Below, one piece after another: positions 59,571 to 64,000 of a stretch of 64,000 nt of DNA (position 1 is the first letter of the stretch; each line of letters begins with the position of its first letter). This DNA comes from Rhodococcus jostii RHA1. GTDB taxonomy: Bacteria > Actinomycetota > Actinomycetes > Mycobacteriales > Mycobacteriaceae. A program made the translations under genes and the position numbers. The notes under the pieces are model-generated. The model was not told where the DNA came from. It saw only the letters and a program-made list of their open reading frames with translations, and made no database searches. The stretch is taken from contig NC_008268.1 of NCBI RefSeq assembly GCF_000014565.1, positions 1,067,001 to 1,131,000 on the forward strand, read 5' to 3'.

Positions 59571-61304
59571 GTGCACACATTCGAGGTATGGGCCCCGATT
59601 CCGGATTCCGTTTCTGTGGAGGTCGACGGCCGACGCCACGACATGACCCCGTCACCGGACGGATGGTGGCGAGCCGACGTCAACGCGTCGCCGGATTCGC
59701 GGTACGCGTTCGTCCTCGACGACAGCGACACCCCACTTCCCGATCCCCGGTCGCCGCGACAGCCCGACGGAGTGCACAGAGCGTCCCAACTCCACACTCT
59801 CGACGAGAGCCTCTGGACCGACTCGCGGTGGACCGGGCGGCAGCTCGCCGGCTCCGTCGTCTACGAACTGCACGTCGGCACGTTCACTCCGGAGGGCACG
59901 TTCGCGGCCGCCGTCGACCGGCTCGACCACCTCGTCGAACTCGGCGTCGACTTCGTGGAACTGATGCCCGTCAACGGTTTCAACGGGACCCACAACTGGG
60001 GATACGACGGCGTTCTCTGGTACACGGTGCATGAGGGTTACGGCGGGCCGGACGGGCTGCAGACCCTCGTCGACGCGTGCCACGCCCGCGGTCTCGGCGT
60101 GGTCCTCGACGCCGTGTACAACCACCTCGGACCGTCCGGCAATTACCTCGACCGGTACGGCCCGTACCTCGCGCAGGGCGCCAACACGTGGGGCCGGAGC
60201 ATCAACCTGGACGGACCGGACAGCGGTGAGGTCCGCCGCTACATCATCGACAACGCGCTGCGGTGGTTCCGTGAGTTCCACATCGACGCGCTCCGCCTCG
60301 ACGCGGTCCACGCGCTCGTCGACCACACCGCCACCCATCTTCTCGAGGACCTGGCCATCGAGACCCGCCGGCTGTCCGCGCACCTGAGACGGCCGCTGAC
60401 GCTCATCGCCGAGAGCGACCTCAACGATCCGCGCCTGATCACGTCGCGGTCGGCAGGCGGCTGCGGCCTCGACGCGCAGTGGGACGACGACGTGCATCAC
60501 GCCATCCACGCCGCGGTGTCGGGCGAGAGGCAGGGCTATTACGGAGATTTCGGTTCGATGGCCTGCCTCGCCGACACCCTGCGCCAGGGGTGGTTCCACG
60601 CGGGCACCTTCTCGACGTTCCGCGGTCGCACCCACGGCAGGCCGCTGGATACCCGCCGGACCCCGGCCAGTTCGCTGGTCACGTACACGTGCACGCACGA
60701 TCAGATCGGTAACCGGGCGATCGGCGACCGCCCCGGCACGTATCTCGATTCCGGGCAGCTCGCCGTGAAGGCCGCGCTCGTGCTGTGCTCGCCGTTCACG
60801 CCGATGCTGTTCATGGGTGAGGAGTGGGGTGCGAGCACCCCGTTCCAGTTCTTCACCTCCCACCCCGAACCGGAACTCGCGCGGGCAACGGCCGAGGGAC
60901 GCAAGGCCGAGTTCGCGGAGCACGGCTGGAGCACGGACGACGTTCCGGACCCACAGGACCCGGAAACCTTCGAGCGGTCCAAGCTCGACTGGGACGAACT
61001 GGTCCGCGAACCGCATGCGCGGCTGCTCGACTGCTATCGCTCGTTGCTGCGCCTACGCCGGGAGCGCGCCGAGTTGACCGATCCGTGGCTCGAGAACCTG
61101 TCCGTCGACTACGACGAGGCGGAGCAGTGGATCGTGGTGCACCGCGGTGCACTTCGTATCGCGTGCAACCTGAGTGCCGAACCGGTGACCGTCCCGGTCG
61201 GCGGCTCCCCCGTGTTGTGGTGGGAGCCGCCGATGCAGGACGAAACCGCGTCGGCGACGGTGCTACCGGGTCACTCGTTCGTGGTGCTCGACAGCTCGCC
61301 CTGA
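59571..61304 (+). CDS. treZ: Malto-oligosyltrehalose trehalohydrolase
   Basis: 577 residues, GH13 with an N-terminal CBM48-like domain (FEVWAPIPDSVSVEVDG). It releases trehalose from the TreY product. Motifs: VLDAVYNHLGPSGNYL (about 179-194), ALRLDAVHAL (nucleophile Asp, about 242), and LIAESDLNDPRL (acid Glu). TCTHDQIGNRA is the fourth region. GTG start at 59571. The end overlaps the convergent efflux gene by 34 nt. Confidence 0.95.
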   Translation: MHTFEVWAPIPDSVSVEVDGRRHDMTPSPDGWWRADVNASPDSRYAFVLDDSDTPLPDPRSPRQPDGVHRASQLHTLDESLWTDSRWTGRQLAGSVVYELHVGTFTPEGTFAAAVDRLDHLVELGVDFVELMPVNGFNGTHNWGYDGVLWYTVHEGYGGPDGLQTLVDACHARGLGVVLDAVYNHLGPSGNYLDRYGPYLAQGANTWGRSINLDGPDSGEVRRYIIDNALRWFREFHIDALRLDAVHALVDHTATHLLEDLAIETRRLSAHLRRPLTLIAESDLNDPRLITSRSAGGCGLDAQWDDDVHHAIHAAVSGERQGYYGDFGSMACLADTLRQGWFHAGTFSTFRGRTHGRPLDTRRTPASSLVTYTCTHDQIGNRAIGDRPGTYLDSGQLAVKAALVLCSPFTPMLFMGEEWGASTPFQFFTSHPEPELARATAEGRKAEFAEHGWSTDDVPDPQDPETFERSKLDWDELVREPHARLLDCYRSLLRLRRERAELTDPWLENLSVDYDEAEQWIVVHRGALRIACNLSAEPVTVPVGGSPVLWWEPPMQDETASATVLPGHSFVVLDSSP

Positions 61305-62836
61305 CGGTCGCGCAGCATCCGCAGGACGAGGATTGCGGTCGCGAACAGGATCACGGCCGTCGCGCCGGCGGCGACGTGCATGCCGTCGACGAACGCCGAC
61401 TGCGCGGACTCCAGGAACACCGTCCGGGCCGTCTCCGGGAGGTGCTGGGCCTCCGCGACGGCGGCACCGAGCGTGCCCTGGGCGGGCTCGACCTGTTCCG
61501 GCGGCAGCATCGAGGTGTCGAGGCCGTTCCGGAAGATCGCCATGACGACGCTGCCGAGCACGGCGACGCCGAGCGCGATACCGAGCTCGTATGCGGTCTC
61601 GGAGACCGCGGAGGCGGCGCCGGCCCGTTCGGGCTCGACGGCGCTGACCACGAGGTCGGAGGTCAGGGTCAGTGCGATACCGACACCGGCGCCTGCGAGG
61701 CCGAAGCCGATCACGAACATCGTCGGGGCACCGTCCACGCCGAGCGTGAGCATCAGTGCCGAGCCCACAGCCGCGATCGCGAGACCGCCGCCGAGCACGT
61801 GCGAGGTGGCCCACCGGCGCACCATCCAGGCCGCCGCGAGTGCGGTGACCGCGCTCATCAGCATGCCGGGCAGCATCAGCACACCCGATTCGAACGCGCT
61901 GTTACCCAGCACCAACTGCAGGTACTGCGAGCCGAAGAACAGCACACCGGCCAGCGCGAAGATCGACAGCAGGTTGGTGAGGACGGCGGTCGAGAACGCC
62001 GGCTTGGCGAACAGGCCGAGGTCGATCATCGGGTCCTTCATCGCCTTCTGCCTGCGCACGAACACCACACCGGACACGACGCCGACGAGTCCGACGGCGA
62101 GCAGCACCGGGTCGACACCGTGCACCACGGTCTCCTTGACCGCGTACACCAGCGGCAGCATCGTCGTCATCGACAGCGCGGCGCTGAGCAGGTCGAAGCG
62201 CCCCGGGGCGGGGTCCTTGGACTCGGGAATCACGAGCGGTCCCACGGCGATCAGAATCAGCATCACGGGGATGTTGATCAGGAACACCGAGCCCCACCAG
62301 AAGTGCTCGAGCAGCCAGCCGCCGATCAGCGGGCCGGCCGCGGTACCGCCACCGGCCATCGCGCCCCACACGCCGATGGCGAGGGTCCGCTGGCGCGGGT
62401 CGACGAAGATCGTGCGGATCAGGCCGAGTGTCGCGGGCATCAGCGTCGCACCCGAGATTCCCTGCAGGACGCGGGCCGCGATCAGCATCTCGGGTGTCGG
62501 CGACCACGCTGCGATCAGCGAGGCGATGCCGAATCCGGCGGCGCCGAGGAGCAACAGGCGACGCCGCCCGATCCGGTCGCCGAGCGTGCCCATCGTGATG
62601 AGCAGGCCGGCGAGGACGAACGAGTAGACGTCGATGATCCACAGCAGCTGCGTGCTGCTGGGTTCGAGGTCGGCGCTGATGAACGGCAGTGCGAGGTCGA
62701 GCACGGTGCCGTCGACGGCGATCAGGAGGACGGCGAAGGCCAGGACGACCAATCCGAGCCAGTCTCGGCGTGATGCGGAGGACTGACCTGGCGCGCCGTA
62801 GGCGTCGTTGATCCCGCGATCCGTGGAGACAGACAT
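61271..62836 (-). CDS. MFS efflux transporter, DHA2 (EmrB/QacA) type
   Basis: 521 residues with about 14 membrane helices. The DHA2 motifs DGTVLDLALPFI (helix 1, with the conserved Asp) and GDRIGRRRLLLLG (loop 2) are present. It is a proton-driven exporter of hydrophobic drugs or cations. ATG has AGGAAG 5 nt upstream. Divergent from the TetR gene over two operator-like repeats, the standard arrangement for inducible efflux. Confidence 0.92.
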   Translation of the reverse strand: MSVSTDRGINDAYGAPGQSSASRRDWLGLVVLAFAVLLIAVDGTVLDLALPFISADLEPSSTQLLWIIDVYSFVLAGLLITMGTLGDRIGRRRLLLLGAAGFGIASLIAAWSPTPEMLIAARVLQGISGATLMPATLGLIRTIFVDPRQRTLAIGVWGAMAGGGTAAGPLIGGWLLEHFWWGSVFLINIPVMLILIAVGPLVIPESKDPAPGRFDLLSAALSMTTMLPLVYAVKETVVHGVDPVLLAVGLVGVVSGVVFVRRQKAMKDPMIDLGLFAKPAFSTAVLTNLLSIFALAGVLFFGSQYLQLVLGNSAFESGVLMLPGMLMSAVTALAAAWMVRRWATSHVLGGGLAIAAVGSALMLTLGVDGAPTMFVIGFGLAGAGVGIALTLTSDLVVSAVEPERAGAASAVSETAYELGIALGVAVLGSVVMAIFRNGLDTSMLPPEQVEPAQGTLGAAVAEAQHLPETARTVFLESAQSAFVDGMHVAAGATAVILFATAILVLRMLRDRQGELSSTTNE

Positions 62837-62880
62837 TTATCTTCCTGCGACTTTCCGATTCGAGAGCTGGCACGGTGAGA

Positions 62881-62931
62881 ACCGTCCAGCCGGTACAGTT
62901 CCGTTACTTTATCGTGAACCGTCCGGACGGT
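62881..62931. promoter_or_regulatory. Two TetR operators between efflux pump and its regulator
   Basis: Perfect 14-bp palindrome ACCGTCCGGACGGT (62918-62931), and a related copy ACCGTCCAGCCGGT (62881-62894) with 12 of 14 bases equal. Both lie in the 125-nt gap between the efflux gene and the TetR gene. Confidence 0.7.
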
Positions 62932-62947
62932 AAAGTTATTTCCCGGG

Positions 62948-62953
62948 TACAGT
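62948..62953 (+). promoter_or_regulatory. -10 element of the TetR gene at 62962
   Basis: TACAGT, 8 nt before the ATG and 17 nt beyond the perfect operator; consistent with a leaderless transcript. Confidence 0.4.
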
Positions 62954-62961
62954 CCCTCTCC

Positions 62962-63486
62962 ATGGCTGCCGGTACGCGCGATCGAATACTCGACGCCCTC
63001 GAGAAGCTGCTGCTCGACGTGGGGATAGCCCAGGTGACCCTCGAATCCGTCGCCGCGGAGGCCGGGGTGTCCAAAGGCGGACTGCTCTACCACTTCCCCA
63101 GCAAGGAAGCGCTTCTCGCCGCCATGGTGCGCCGGCTGGGCGAGCGGGCGGACGCCCAGCTCGCCGACGCCGTGTCCGGCGGCACCTCGCTGTCCGAGTG
63201 GTATCTGCAGGTTCCCGACGCGAGCACCACCGAGGAACTCGCCCTCTACCGTTCGACCATCGCCGCGCTACGGAGCGTCGACGGTCAGCACGACGAGATC
63301 CAGAAGGCCGTTACCGAAGTGATGCGCGGCTGGGACGAAGGTCTCCAGAGCGAGATCGACGACCCCGTGCAGGCCGAGATCGTGCGCCTCGTCGGGGACG
63401 GTATCTACCTGGCCGCTCTGCTCGGGCTCCCCATGCCGGAGCCCGAGCTGTACACGAAGGTCGTCGCGCGGCTGCTGCAGAAGTAG
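62962..63486 (+). CDS. TetR-family regulator of the DHA2 efflux pump
   Basis: 174 residues from ATG at 62962 (MAAGTRDRILDALEKLL). The helix-turn-helix is in VTLESVAAEAGVSKGGLLYHFPSKEALL. The C-terminal domain is the short kind with IVRLVGDGIYLAALLG. It diverges from the efflux gene with palindromic operators between, so it should repress both. Confidence 0.93.
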   Translation: MAAGTRDRILDALEKLLLDVGIAQVTLESVAAEAGVSKGGLLYHFPSKEALLAAMVRRLGERADAQLADAVSGGTSLSEWYLQVPDASTTEELALYRSTIAALRSVDGQHDEIQKAVTEVMRGWDEGLQSEIDDPVQAEIVRLVGDGIYLAALLGLPMPEPELYTKVVARLLQK

Positions 63487-63490
63487 CGAC

Positions 63491-64000
63491 TCAGGTGAGG
63501 TAGCGGTACGCGGGGCTCCCCGGCTCCAGGCGTTCGACCTGCATCCGGGACTGCTCCATCCGCTCGAGCAGCTCGCCGAGCCCCTCGGCCTTGCCGAGTT
63601 CGATACCCACCAGGGCGGCGCCGGTCTCCCGGTTGTTGCGCTTCACGTACTCGAACAGGGTGATGTCGTCCTCGGGGCCGAGCACCTCGTCCAGGAAGCG
63701 GCGCAGTGCGCCCGGCTCCTGCGGGAAGTCGACGAGGAAGTAGTGCTTCAGGCCGAGATTCACCAGCGAACGTTCCAGGATCTCGCCGTACCGCGAGACG
63801 TCGTTGTTGCCTCCGGAGATCAGGCACACCACCGTGGACCCCGGCTCGAACGTGATGTTCCCGAGTGCCGCCACCGACAGGGCGCCCGCGGGCTCGGCGA
63901 TGATGCCCTCGTTCTGGTACAGCTCGAGCATCGTGGTGCACAGTGCGCCCTCGTCGAGGTTGGCCATCACGAAGCTCTCGGGATCGAGCCGGATCGTGGT
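63491..64000 (-). CDS. ilvA: Threonine dehydratase, C-terminal part (5' end outside window)
   Basis: The visible 169 residues are the end of the PLP domain (GIIAEPAGALSVAAL and the glycine-rich CLISGGNND) and one ACT-like regulatory domain (HYFLVDFPQEPGALRRFLDEVL, then DDITLFEYVKRNNRETGAALVGIEL). This is the biosynthetic, isoleucine-inhibited type. The frame is open to the window edge. M. tuberculosis ilvA (Rv1559) is at the same place relative to treZ. Confidence 0.93.
   Translation of the reverse strand, partial: TTIRLDPESFVMANLDEGALCTTMLELYQNEGIIAEPAGALSVAALGNITFEPGSTVVCLISGGNNDVSRYGEILERSLVNLGLKHYFLVDFPQEPGALRRFLDEVLGPEDDITLFEYVKRNNRETGAALVGIELGKAEGLGELLERMEQSRMQVERLEPGSPAYRYLT

Overview
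The window is a high-GC, almost fully coding stretch of an actinobacterial chromosome. Protein content, gene order and small regulatory details point to Rhodococcus (R. jostii/R. opacus type) or a very close mycolata relative. The order pyk-tesB, trpE-membrane protein-trpC-trpB-trpA-lgt, hisD-C-B-H-A-imp-F-I, nadA-B-C, bioB-bsaP, bioA/bioF-bioD, glgX-treY-treZ and ilvA follows, with insertions, the M. tuberculosis region from about Rv1559 (ilvA) to Rv1618 (tesB1), from memory of that genome. No phage, insertion sequence, CRISPR array, tRNA or rRNA is visible, and no gene-free gap exceeds 300 bases.

Layout. 1-10.3 kb (minus strand): a truncated SbmA/BacA-type ABC transporter, a small protein, acyl-CoA thioesterase II, pyruvate kinase and both glutamate synthase subunits. 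10.6-17.9 kb (minus): an operon trpE - membrane protein - trpC - trpB - trpA - lgt - TM2 protein. 18-20 kb: peroxiredoxin, LigB-type dioxygenase, MarR regulator and a 4-oxalocrotonate tautomerase-like protein. 20-28.2 kb (minus): a twelve-gene his operon interrupted by an MFS transporter and small membrane proteins. 28.3-33.4 kb: Peptidase_Mx protein, FadE10-like acyl-CoA dehydrogenase, secreted GH1 enzyme, LysE exporter. 33.5-37.7 kb: nadA-nadB-nadC with a divergent NrtR-like regulator. 37.8-41.9 kb: TetR/SDR pair, DUF2567-like protein, bsaP-bioB and a BioQ-like TetR. 42-44.6 kb: secreted lipase, FadR-type regulator with a fatty-acid hydroxylase. 44.7-48.5 kb: a four-gene succinate dehydrogenase (Sdh1-type) operon. 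48.7-52.7 kb: two VOC proteins and the bioD-bioF / bioA divergon. 52.7-61.3 kb: glgX, treY and treZ with a few interspersed genes. 61.3-64 kb: DHA2 efflux pump with its TetR regulator, then truncated ilvA.

How the parts work together. The window is mainly biosynthetic: glutamate, tryptophan, histidine, NAD, biotin and trehalose. HisA carries the PriA residues expected to do the TrpF step too, and no trpF lies in the trp operon. Biotin genes at two loci 10 kb apart share the same operator (TTGAAC-N3-GTTCAA), and a TetR gene sits beside one of them.

The most unusual structures are outside the genes. Three copies of a roughly 46-50 bp near-perfect palindrome (core GTGAGTACTTG...CAAGTACTCAC) lie at gene ends. 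Three tandem 23-bp hairpin units run into the start codon of the tautomerase gene. A 21-bp tandem repeat gives BsaP a heptad-repeat N-terminus. About a dozen genes have a TANNNT -10 element placed 6-8 nt (seven of them exactly 7 nt) before the start codon, which predicts leaderless mRNAs and was used here to choose several starts.
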